Source of the DNA: Muribaculaceae bacterium
Lineage (GTDB): Bacteria > Bacteroidota > Bacteroidia > Bacteroidales > Muribaculaceae
DNA: 12,885 nucleotides
Assembly: GCA_902836725.1 (NCBI GenBank)
Contig: CADFRV010000045.1
Location: 1-12,885 of the forward strand
Direction of reading: 5' to 3'
In this document: piece by piece, positions 5,579 through 12,885 of the stretch
How positions within the stretch are numbered: position 1 is the stretch's first letter
Layout of the letters: each line of letters opens with the position of its first letter
Translations under genes and position numbers: made by a program
Notes under the pieces: model-generated
Seen by the model: the letters and a program-made list of their open reading frames with translations, nothing else
The model's database searches: none
Told to the model about the DNA's origin: nothing

Positions 5579-8500
5579 TTAGATGTTGATTTGGAAACCG
5601 GCAGTGATCGATTTTGAGAGAGGATACTTCTCGCCGTTGTTGCTTCCCATTTCAGGATCCCAGAGTTTGAAGCTGGACCATGTAAGCAGGTTGGCACCCT
5701 GCACAAAAAGACGGATATTCTCGAAGTGGATGGCGTTCACCCAATTCTTCGGGAAGTTGTAGCCTACCTCGAGGTTCTTCAGACGCACGTAGCTGATGTC
5801 GCGCAGCCAGAAGGACGATGCACGGTAGTTGTTACCGCGGCCGAGGGTACCGTCGGAGTCCGGCATACGGGGATATGCGGCGTTGGGGTTCTCGTTTGCG
5901 GCGATGCCAAGTTTGGCAGCTGTCTCGGAGTCAACCCAACGGTCTTCCACGAGGTCTGTGAGGATCTGTCCCCAGCGGCCTTCGGAGAATGCCCATACGG
6001 TCTTGCCCTGGATGATGGTTGAAGCCTTGCCTGCGCCCTGGAAATGGACATTGAGGTCGAAGCCTCTCCATGCGAGCGACACACCGACACCATACACGAG
6101 GTTCGGGCGGGTGGTTGCGCCGATTGCGCAGATGTCACCGTCGTCGACAACGCCGTCGCCGTTCACATCCTTGTACTTGATATCACCGGGCTGTACATCA
6201 CCGAACATCTGTTTCGGATGGTTGCGGATCTCCTCATAGCTGTTGAAGAGGCCTTCTGCAACAAGACCGCGGATCTGGTCCACGCGGTGGCCAAGCCAGT
6301 TCTGGTAGGGATAAACGTTGTTTTCAACATCATAGTTGTCTACGGTATTCTTTGAATAGGTCATGTTACCGCGGACAGTAAGAGCGAATTCACCGAAAGT
6401 CTTCTCGAAACGGAAGTGTCCATCGACACCTTTCGAGGTCACCTTACCTACGTTAGCTCTCGGAGCCTGCTCCAGACCCAGTGAATATGGGAGGAAGTTA
6501 CGTACCATGAAGATTCCTTCACGTTTCTCGTGGAAGTAGTCCACAGTCAGCGAGAAGCAGTTGTTGAAGAGAGCGATGTCAAGACCTACGTCCTGCTTGG
6601 TAGCCTCTTCCCATGTCACATTGTTTGACGCTAACGCTGTAAAGTGCATCATTTTACGATATTCCTCACGGGTCGGATCATTCAAGGTACCAAAGTTGTA
6701 TCCTCGGGTATCATGCACATCTTTATCATCAACTTTTCTCCATATATAGTCGATATTATAGAGGTACGGGAAGCGGATGCGATCATTACCTATATAAAGG
6801 TTGTCGTTACCTACCTTACCGTAAGAATAACGGATCTTGAACATATCGAGCCACTTCACATCCTGCATGAAGTCCTCGCGTGTGAGGTTCCAGGCAGCGG
6901 ATGCAGCGGGGAAGAAACCGAAACGGTGGCCGTCAGCGAAGTTCTCAGAACCGTTGTAACCGAAGTTCACGTCAACAAAGTAACGGTATTTCCAGTTGTA
7001 TGAAACCTGACCTGCGAGAGCCATGTTCTTGTGAGCCACAGAGTTCTTGATATCAGATCCGATATTCTGGGTCGAGATATTGTCGTCGTAAGTGAACTTC
7101 AGGTTGGCGCCTACATTGTGTTCGCCGAACGAACGGTTGTAACTCAGAAGGAGGTCGGCGAAGATACGGCGTGAACCGTCGTTGTTCGAGCTCTGCTCCA
7201 TGTCCTTGCGGTCATGGGTCTTGTCGAAGATAATCTCGCCGGTATCCTTGTCACGTCCCTGATGGTAGTATGACTCAGGAGTCTGGAAGTGGTTGATACG
7301 GTTGAAGTTATATGTATCGTAACCGAAACGTCCGGTGAAACGGAGACCAGGTGTGACAAAGCGGAGATCCTGTTCGAGGGTCACGTTGTTCTGGAGGTTG
7401 TTGTTCCATTCCTGATAGTAACCGGTCTGTGTGGCCTGTACCCAGGGGTTGAGGTCGCGGTCATCGCCACGTTTCAGGTTGGTCTTGGGCACGTATCCGT
7501 TGGAGTAGAGCACAGGACAGGTGATCGCGTTATATGCGAAGAGCGAGTTCCATGTGTTGTTGTCGTCGATACCGGGGGAGTTACGTGTGGAGAGGTCACC
7601 AGATGTACCGAGACGGAGCACTGTGGTGGGTGTCAGGTCGATATCAAGGTTCAGACGATAGTTCCAGCGGCTGTAGTTGGCGTTGGTATTGTACTTGTTG
7701 CGGAGGGTCTCGTCGGTCTTGTACATACCTTCGTCATTCACGTATGAAATAGAAGCGTAGTAACGTGCTGTGCTGCCGCCGCCGCTGATGTTGGCCATCG
7801 CACGGTAGCTCATGGCGCCATCCTTGAGGATGAGGTCTTTCCAGTTCACGTTAGGATAGATATCCGGGTCAAGGCCGTTCTGGATAAGAGCAAGCTCCTG
7901 CGCGTTGAAATACTCACCCTTGCTTCGTGTGAGGTTACCCTCGTTGAGCATGCGGGCATAAGTAAGACCGTCGACGAAGTCAGGAGTCTTTGTACGGGTG
8001 TTGTAGGAGGTCTCGAACTTGGCGTTCACTTTCACAGCACCTGCCTTACCATGTTTGGTGGTAATGAGCACAACGCCGTTCGCACCCTTTGAACCGTAGA
8101 TGGCGGTTGCGGAAGCGTCCTTGAGCACAGTGAAGGTCTCGATATCCTCGATGTTCAGGTCGTCGATGTTTTCACGCTCGAAACCGTCCACAAGGATATA
8201 TGCGGATGCACCGGCACCGAAAGTAGAGATACCGCGGATCCAGAACTCAGACTTGTTGCGGCCGGGCTGACCGGAAGTCTGACGGGCGAACACACCCGGC
8301 ACGTTACCGGCCAGGGTATTGGAGAGGTTCGAGGTGCTGAAGTGCTTCATGTCGTCGACATTGACATTTGTCACCGCACCGGTCACCGTGATTTTCTTAC
8401 GGGCACCCATACCGGTAACCACTACCTCGTTGAGGGCGGTCTTGGTTTCCTCGAGGCGGAACTCGTTACCCTGTTTCTTAAGACTCTTCACAGAAACCTC

Positions 8501-8740
8501 AATCGGTTCCATGCCCACATAGCGGACAACAAGAGTTTTCGCATTTTCAGGCACATCAATTGAGAATTCACCGTCGACATCGGTTGATACACCGACACCG
8601 GTGCCTTTCACTGCAACTGTAGCGCCGATCAGCGGTTCGTTGTCAACTGAGCTGTAGACGGTACCGGTGAATACCTTTGCATTGGCAAGTCCCGTGGTAA
8701 GCGTCGCTGCGGCCAGCAGTGTTATCAGTTGTTGTTTCAT
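5579..8740 (-). CDS. SusC/RagA family TonB-dependent outer-membrane transporter
   Basis: The gene encodes 1053 aa, a normal SusC length. SusC forms the TonB-energised barrel that imports oligosaccharides captured with SusD. Domains in order: signal peptide (1-21, ending LANA), a carboxypeptidase-regulatory-like beta-sandwich (about 22-95, with PLIGATV and DVDGEFSI), a Ton-box-like NEVVVTGMG (104-112), the plug (about 115-231, with WIRGISTF, YILVDGF and LKDASATAIYGSKGANGVVL), then the barrel to the C-terminal GFQINI. There is no STN domain ahead of the beta-sandwich, so it is not the anti-sigma-signalling type. It follows the propeller lipoprotein gene by 40 bp and precedes susD by 15 bp, consistent with one operon. 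Substrate specificity cannot be read from the sequence; the GH76 neighbour suggests manno-oligosaccharides. Confidence 0.97.
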   Translation of the reverse strand: MKQQLITLLAAATLTTGLANAKVFTGTVYSSVDNEPLIGATVAVKGTGVGVSTDVDGEFSIDVPENAKTLVVRYVGMEPIEVSVKSLKKQGNEFRLEETKTALNEVVVTGMGARKKITVTGAVTNVNVDDMKHFSTSNLSNTLAGNVPGVFARQTSGQPGRNKSEFWIRGISTFGAGASAYILVDGFERENIDDLNIEDIETFTVLKDASATAIYGSKGANGVVLITTKHGKAGAVKVNAKFETSYNTRTKTPDFVDGLTYARMLNEGNLTRSKGEYFNAQELALIQNGLDPDIYPNVNWKDLILKDGAMSYRAMANISGGGSTARYYASISYVNDEGMYKTDETLRNKYNTNANYSRWNYRLNLDIDLTPTTVLRLGTSGDLSTRNSPGIDDNNTWNSLFAYNAITCPVLYSNGYVPKTNLKRGDDRDLNPWVQATQTGYYQEWNNNLQNNVTLEQDLRFVTPGLRFTGRFGYDTYNFNRINHFQTPESYYHQGRDKDTGEIIFDKTHDRKDMEQSSNNDGSRRIFADLLLSYNRSFGEHNVGANLKFTYDDNISTQNIGSDIKNSVAHKNMALAGQVSYNWKYRYFVDVNFGYNGSENFADGHRFGFFPAASAAWNLTREDFMQDVKWLDMFKIRYSYGKVGNDNLYIGNDRIRFPYLYNIDYIWRKVDDKDVHDTRGYNFGTLNDPTREEYRKMMHFTALASNNVTWEEATKQDVGLDIALFNNCFSLTVDYFHEKREGIFMVRNFLPYSLGLEQAPRANVGKVTSKGVDGHFRFEKTFGEFALTVRGNMTYSKNTVDNYDVENNVYPYQNWLGHRVDQIRGLVAEGLFNSYEEIRNHPKQMFGDVQPGDIKYKDVNGDGVVDDGDICAIGATTRPNLVYGVGVSLAWRGFDLNVHFQGAGKASTIIQGKTVWAFSEGRWGQILTDLVEDRWVDSETAAKLGIAANENPNAAYPRMPDSDGTLGRGNNYRASSFWLRDISYVRLKNLEVGYNFPKNWVNAIHFENIRLFVQGANLLTWSSFKLWDPEMGSNNGEKYPLSKSITAGFQINI

Positions 8741-8780
8741 TTTATTCTGAAGTTATTAGATTCAAGTGATATATACTGAA

Positions 8781-10370
8781 TTATTCCTCGGTATTCTCAC
8801 CCTCACCTCCCTCTGCGGGCTGATCGGGAGTTACTACCGGCTCATCTTCCTCATCCTCAAGACCTATGGTGCGGATACGGTGGTTAACATCGTCAAGCAC
8901 ATAGAAAATATCCTTGGATTCGTCGTAAGCGATACCGCTGACATCGCGGAAACGGGCCTGTGTGCGGAGGTCGCCTTCCTCGATACCCCACCAGTTGTTG
9001 TCGGTGTTGTGGGAGTGACCGGCGTATGTACGCACGATGCCGTCGGGGGTGATGGTGCGCACGCAGAAGTTAAGGCGGTCGCATACATAGTAGTCATACT
9101 CGTCGGTGCGGCCTGCATAAGAGGGATTCTTCACGAATATACCCTGATAAGGACGCTCGAAACGGGCGTCACCACCTACTGCGTCGGAATAACCGGCGTT
9201 ACCGCTACGGCCTGCGATAAGGTAAGGCTGGGTAAATTTCTTGGCCTTCCAATCGTAGTCTGTACGGAGGATATAGTGACGGTTGATCACATCGATATAA
9301 GCATAGTTGCCGCTGGGGTGGATTGTGATGTTGAACTCCCACTGGTTCTCATAGATCTGGAACAGCTCGTCGAAGCATCCATCCTCAACATATCCGGTCC
9401 AGGTTCCGAGTGTTGAATCATCATCACCGCCTACACCGTTGATTGTATTGAAATACTTGTCGATGTCAAGACGGAAGAACTGTCCTTTCTCATATGAGTT
9501 GAAGTAAACCTCGCCGTTAGGATGCACTGCCACACCATTGCACTGCTTGTAGGCTGCAAGCACTGTGGTGCTCGAGCGGTCGCTGAATGTGCCGTCGGAG
9601 TTACGTCTTACGATCCAGAGACTCGTGGAGTGTGTACCGTTATCGTCACGGTCGGTAGACACAAGCATATACTGGCCATCTTTGGTAAATGCGCAGTTAC
9701 GCAGACGTCTGTCCTGGAACTTCGATCCGGACATAAGCAGGTTGTGTGTCCTAGCCTCGAGATCAAGCTCGACTATCTTGTTCATACCGTCGTAAACGAT
9801 ATAGAGACGGTTGGGGTAGAGGGGGTCGAAAGCCATACAGCCGGCAGAACGGAAACCGCAAGCGTCAAGTTCCTGATTTCCACTGGGATCATGAAAGGGA
9901 CCGAAACGCTCGCCCTGCGAATCCTGCTCGTTACTGTAGCCGACGAGAGTGCCAACCACACGTTTGCGCAGATATGTGAATTCAAGATCGGAGGGAGAAA
10001 CGCCACGGTTGATCTCCTCGCCGTTTTCGTCAAGAAGAACCACCTCAACAGAATTGCCACGGGCACTCTGGGGGATGTAAGCGTAGATAGTACTGTTGTT
10101 AAGACTCACGATAACGGCCTCTTTGCCGCCTATAAAGAGCTTCACACGGCTCTTGTCGTTGCCGAAGTTGCTACCGTAAACAAGGATCTGCTCCTGGTAA
10201 CCACCTGTCTTCGGCGCGAAGTCAGTAACTGTGACAGGTTTCGTAGGGTCGAAAGCAACATTTTCTATCGTCTCCTTGTCATCGGAACAAGAAGCGAACA
10301 CTGCTGCCAGCACCAGACCCGCACCCATCATGAGTTTCTGAAGGTTTTTGGTAATGTTTTTTAAATTCAT
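8781..10370 (-). CDS. IPT/TIG plus NHL-type beta-propeller surface lipoprotein
   Basis: The gene encodes 529 aa. A lipoprotein signal ends in FASC (Cys28) and is followed by Ser-Asp-Asp. Residues about 45-133 form an IPT/TIG immunoglobulin-like domain (VTDFAPKTGGYQEQILVYGS, IGGKEAVIVS, DLEFTY). From about 140 to 505 there are repeated NHL-like blades, for example NGVAVHPNGEVYF (278-290), ITIHPSGNYAYID (348-360), DGIVRTYAG (443-451) and VSGIAYDESKDIFYVLDDVN (477-496). The C-terminus (about 504-529) is a strongly acidic Glu/Pro/Gly tail. No catalytic motif is seen. TIG-NHL lipoproteins are a known companion class in Bacteroidetes PULs and are presumed surface glycan-binding or scaffolding proteins. 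It lies 40 bp upstream of susC and behind a 206-bp gap holding three hairpins. The role is inferred from fold and position. Confidence 0.85.
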   Translation of the reverse strand: MNLKNITKNLQKLMMGAGLVLAAVFASCSDDKETIENVAFDPTKPVTVTDFAPKTGGYQEQILVYGSNFGNDKSRVKLFIGGKEAVIVSLNNSTIYAYIPQSARGNSVEVVLLDENGEEINRGVSPSDLEFTYLRKRVVGTLVGYSNEQDSQGERFGPFHDPSGNQELDACGFRSAGCMAFDPLYPNRLYIVYDGMNKIVELDLEARTHNLLMSGSKFQDRRLRNCAFTKDGQYMLVSTDRDDNGTHSTSLWIVRRNSDGTFSDRSSTTVLAAYKQCNGVAVHPNGEVYFNSYEKGQFFRLDIDKYFNTINGVGGDDDSTLGTWTGYVEDGCFDELFQIYENQWEFNITIHPSGNYAYIDVINRHYILRTDYDWKAKKFTQPYLIAGRSGNAGYSDAVGGDARFERPYQGIFVKNPSYAGRTDEYDYYVCDRLNFCVRTITPDGIVRTYAGHSHNTDNNWWGIEEGDLRTQARFRDVSGIAYDESKDIFYVLDDVNHRIRTIGLEDEEDEPVVTPDQPAEGGEGENTEE

Positions 10371-10459
10371 GGCAATTGGTTAAGTGTTTGTTAAAGATAA
10401 ATTCATTACTATATTACAGTCACGGAAGGGGCGTCTGCAAGGTGCCATTCCTCTTAACA

Positions 10460-10538
10460 GGGACAGGTATGTCCCCGGTCAGGCGCCACCGCTCCTGACC
10501 TCGCGGGCAGACGGCATCCGTAAGGATAGCCGTCTGCC
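10460..10538 (-). other. Three consecutive stem-loops in the gap before the propeller gene
   Basis: Within the 206-bp gap between the GtaA-like gene and the propeller gene there are three separate hairpins. The first, 10506-10538, has a perfect 10-bp stem (GGCAGACGGC/GCCGTCTGCC) extended by ATCC/GGAT past one bulged A, with a 4-nt loop. The second, 10477-10500, has a 7-bp stem GGTCAGG/CCTGACC. The third, 10460-10475, has a 6-bp stem GGGACA/TGTCCC and a 4-nt loop. None is followed by a U-tract in the transcribed direction. The rest of the gap (10371-10459) is AT-rich and serves as the leader of the propeller gene. No perfect TAnnTTTG promoter is visible in it; TATCTTTA (complement of 10392-10399) is the nearest and lacks a TTTG partner. 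Confidence 0.6.
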
Positions 10539-10576
10539 TGTGGTCTTTCGGTGAAAGGATCCCGCTGCCGTCAGGC

Positions 10577-12885
10577 TCAGCGTGCGAGCTTGGAAGCGAG
10601 AACGGGCATCCAGTGTCCTCCGATTACCGAGCGGGCCATGAAGCCGGTCTTGCGTCCGGTCTTGGTGTCGTACCAGTCGCTGATAGGCACGCGGGTCTCT
10701 GTCTCGTTTACGTAATCGTAAAGGGGATCGATGAATTTCACAAGTGTCTTCTGGTCTGGTGACATTGCAGCTGTCCACATGATCCAGTCGCTCTTTGTGT
10801 AGTCTTTGCGGCTGTCGAGGGGAAGACCATACTTGTTCTGTTTCTTCAGGTAGTAGTTGATCTCGGTGGGCATGGCCTCGGCGGGGAAGATCTCGGTGCC
10901 CCAGAGTTTGTCCCATACCATGTTGTATTTCTGGCTCCATGTGTTGTCGCGGTCGAAAGCGAGACGGTAGTGGGCGTCACTGCCTTTACCCTCGCGTGCG
11001 TCGACAGCCCATTTTGCAGCCATCTCCTTGGCACGGTCGTTGTATTTCTTGTAGGTAGCCATGTCGCCTTTCATCTTGGCGAGTTCGGCGAATCCAGCAA
11101 CCCCCATGATAGCCTTGATGGAGAGGTTGGCGTTGTGTGCCCAGTGACCTGCGAAGTCGTCGGTACAGAGCTGATTCTCAGGATCCTGTCCGTTGTCGGA
11201 GAGGTAGTCGGTCCATGTCTGGAGGATATCCCAGTAAGGATCGGCGTAGTTGGTGTTACCGTCGAGCTTGCAGCACATAGCGATGAGTGTGAGCATGTTG
11301 CCGGCTTCCTCAAGAGGCATGTCGCCACCGTATACCTGGCCGTTTGCGATAGGATATGTGCCGAGGTCGTGTGCGGCGAAAGGCTTGGTCCATCGTCCTG
11401 AAGCGCTGTAGTCGAGGATGGAGGTCATCATGGCCTTCTGAAGCTCGGGGTTGTAGAGCAGGAAGAGGGGAGCCTCGGGATAGGTGAGGTCGACGGTGTT
11501 TACACAGCCGTTGGAGTCATTCTCTTTTGAGAAGAAGAGGAGTGTGCCCTCGTCATCCTTGAAGAGCTTGTGTGCGGCGATCACGTGGCGGTAGCTTCCG
11601 GAAAGAAGTTCGGCATATTTCTTGCCGCCCACTGCGAGAGCGTCGTCGTAGATCTTCCGGTCGAGCTCGCGGCAACGGTCCATTATTGAAGCGTAAGAGC
11701 TGTTGAGGGTGTTGAACATATCGAAGATGCTCACTTCGCCGTTGTGTGCCCAGTAGCCCTTGTAGCGTTTGAAGAAATATTCAATGTCAAATACTTCATC
11801 GTAACCGAGCATGGTGTAGCTTGATGCGTCTTTCACACGGCCGAAATTGTGCTCGTAAGCGAGCAGGGGACGCTCGCCTGCCTTGTTGGCGACGATCTCG
11901 TCGGCGGAAGCGGGGAGCTTGCCGGTGTTGATGAAGCAGTTTTTGATCTCCTTGTCGGATCCGAGGCACACCTCACCGTTGATGGCGGGCATGTAGAGGT
12001 AACCCCAGTCGATGCAGATATGGTCACCTTTCTTGGCGAGGATGGGCTGCTCTACGGTACCTGTCTTGAGGTATTTCACGCCGTTGTGTTCCTCGGTTGT
12101 GGAACGGGTAGGCTGAATGGCCTTGTTGACAGCGATAAGGGGTGATGCTGTGAGCAGGAGCTGCACGTCATGTTCCTTGTTGTCGGTGGAGCGCACCTGA
12201 TATGAAATGTAGTTGATCGGCGATGAAAGCAGATCGTAGTTGTCGATGAGCATCGGGGCGGTGAACACGAGGTCGAGTTCCACGGGACCGCACTCAAATG
12301 TATAATAGGTGGAGGTGGCCATCACATCCACGTTTTTCTGAGCTGCCAGTTCGGTGTTGCCGTTCTCGGCGCCGACATTGCGGTAAAGACCGAAGTCGGT
12401 GTAGGCACCGCCGGTAGTATTGTGGCAGTGTGCGGCGATAACGTTCTTTCCGGGGTGAAGGAGCTGCTTGAGCTCTTCGGTCAGTTCCTGCTTCACACCT
12501 TCGCGCCATGTCTCGCCGGTCTTGGCAACAAGCGCGCCATTGATATAGATTTCAAAAACGTCGTCGTGTGAGAAAACGAGGAAAAGCTCACCTGCGAGAT
12601 CCTCGGGGGTGAGTTCAACGGCGCGGCGCACGTAAAGATCACTGTTCTCCTTGTCCCAACGGGTGCGCACGTTGCTGAGGCCGCGTGAACCAAAAGCACC
12701 TTCGGCGCGTTTCCATTTGGAGTCGTCGAAATCGGGACGCTCCCATCCGCTTGCAGGCTTCTCGTGTGTCATCGCACCGGTCCATGCCACCTCATCGGCC
12801 ATGGGCACGATGGTCTCGAGGACGGTGTTCTTCACACCCATGAAACGGTATGTCTTTCCGTCGACGCGGAGAAGACCTTCAAGAG
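10577..12885 (-). CDS. GtaA-like (DUF4964/DUF5127/DUF4965/DUF1793) family protein, N-terminus cut by window edge
   Basis: The frame stays open past the Met at 12841 to the window edge (upstream codons read ...LRVDGKTYRFMG), so the true start and any signal peptide lie outside; about 768 residues are visible. Numbering from that Met: an LRVDGKTYRF-like DUF4964 end; a galactose-binding-like beta-sandwich at about 32-155 (GWERPDFDDSKWKRA, FSHDDVFEIYINGALV, GKNVIAAHCHN); a DUF5127-like part from about 170; then an alpha-toroid region with strong family motifs CVNTVDLTYP (446-455), DYSASGRWTKPF (477-488), HDLGTYPIANGQVYGG (491-506), DDFAGHWAHNANLS (561-574) and YGLPLDSRKDYTKSDW (671-686). Fungal relatives were named glutaminase A. 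The many Bacteroidetes copies sit in PULs and are more plausibly carbohydrate-active, but no reaction can be assigned here. It is the first PUL gene visible. Confidence 0.85.
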   Translation of the reverse strand, partial: LEGLLRVDGKTYRFMGVKNTVLETIVPMADEVAWTGAMTHEKPASGWERPDFDDSKWKRAEGAFGSRGLSNVRTRWDKENSDLYVRRAVELTPEDLAGELFLVFSHDDVFEIYINGALVAKTGETWREGVKQELTEELKQLLHPGKNVIAAHCHNTTGGAYTDFGLYRNVGAENGNTELAAQKNVDVMATSTYYTFECGPVELDLVFTAPMLIDNYDLLSSPINYISYQVRSTDNKEHDVQLLLTASPLIAVNKAIQPTRSTTEEHNGVKYLKTGTVEQPILAKKGDHICIDWGYLYMPAINGEVCLGSDKEIKNCFINTGKLPASADEIVANKAGERPLLAYEHNFGRVKDASSYTMLGYDEVFDIEYFFKRYKGYWAHNGEVSIFDMFNTLNSSYASIMDRCRELDRKIYDDALAVGGKKYAELLSGSYRHVIAAHKLFKDDEGTLLFFSKENDSNGCVNTVDLTYPEAPLFLLYNPELQKAMMTSILDYSASGRWTKPFAAHDLGTYPIANGQVYGGDMPLEEAGNMLTLIAMCCKLDGNTNYADPYWDILQTWTDYLSDNGQDPENQLCTDDFAGHWAHNANLSIKAIMGVAGFAELAKMKGDMATYKKYNDRAKEMAAKWAVDAREGKGSDAHYRLAFDRDNTWSQKYNMVWDKLWGTEIFPAEAMPTEINYYLKKQNKYGLPLDSRKDYTKSDWIMWTAAMSPDQKTLVKFIDPLYDYVNETETRVPISDWYDTKTGRKTGFMARSVIGGHWMPVLASKLAR

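Noticed and set aside
9522..10364. 280-codon plus-strand open frame opposite the propeller gene
   Set aside because: It lies wholly antisense to a well-supported lipoprotein gene, its product has no recognisable domain or signal, and similar long antisense frames occur opposite several other genes here (e.g. 8766-9416, 2486-3025), as expected from codon bias.
10392..10423. Possible promoter for the propeller/susCD genes (TATCTTTA)
   Set aside because: The -7-like box misses the final G of TAnnTTTG and there is no TTTG about 20 nt upstream, so it falls short of the match seen at the tRNA gene.

Overview
The window looks like a gut Bacteroidales chromosome. The tandem SusC/SusD pair, lipoproteins with short lipoboxes, absence of clear Shine-Dalgarno sequences and a Bacteroidetes-type tRNA promoter (TTTG / TAnnTTTG) all fit. 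The moderately GC-rich codon use and gene content would suit a Muribaculaceae-like organism, but that family assignment is a guess.

Almost the whole window is one polysaccharide utilization locus (PUL), with every real gene on the minus strand. In transcription order, right to left, it contains: a GtaA/DUF4965-DUF1793 family putative glycan hydrolase that runs off the right edge (12885-10577); an IPT/TIG plus NHL-type beta-propeller lipoprotein (10370-8781); a SusC TonB-dependent transporter (8740-5579); a long SusD lipoprotein (5563-3371); a small SusE-position lipoprotein (3253-2165); and a GH76 endo-alpha-1,6-mannanase-like enzyme (2056-485). Beyond that lie about 440 bp of non-coding, repeat-rich DNA and the 5' part of a tRNA-Ala(GGC) gene cut by the left edge (45-1).

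A likely division of labour: GH76 cuts an alpha-1,6-mannose backbone (fungal alpha-mannan is the precedent), the propeller and SusE-position lipoproteins help hold glycan at the surface, SusC/SusD import oligosaccharides, and the GtaA-like protein performs a further, unassigned cleavage. No regulator (hybrid two-component system, ECF sigma/anti-sigma or SusR) is visible, and SusC lacks an N-terminal STN domain. The operon promoter and regulator therefore probably lie beyond the right edge.

The less ordinary content is in the gaps. There are three back-to-back stem-loops between the GtaA-like gene and the propeller gene, and a perfect 13-bp hairpin between susD and the SusE-position gene. A perfect 12-bp hairpin with a U-tract sits directly before GH76 and looks like an internal terminator or attenuator. 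Downstream of GH76 are a 12-nt tandem repeat touching its stop codon, an array of eight GCTTnnnAAGC-like dyads mostly 17 bp apart, and a long inverted repeat bracketed by perfect 9-bp direct repeats.
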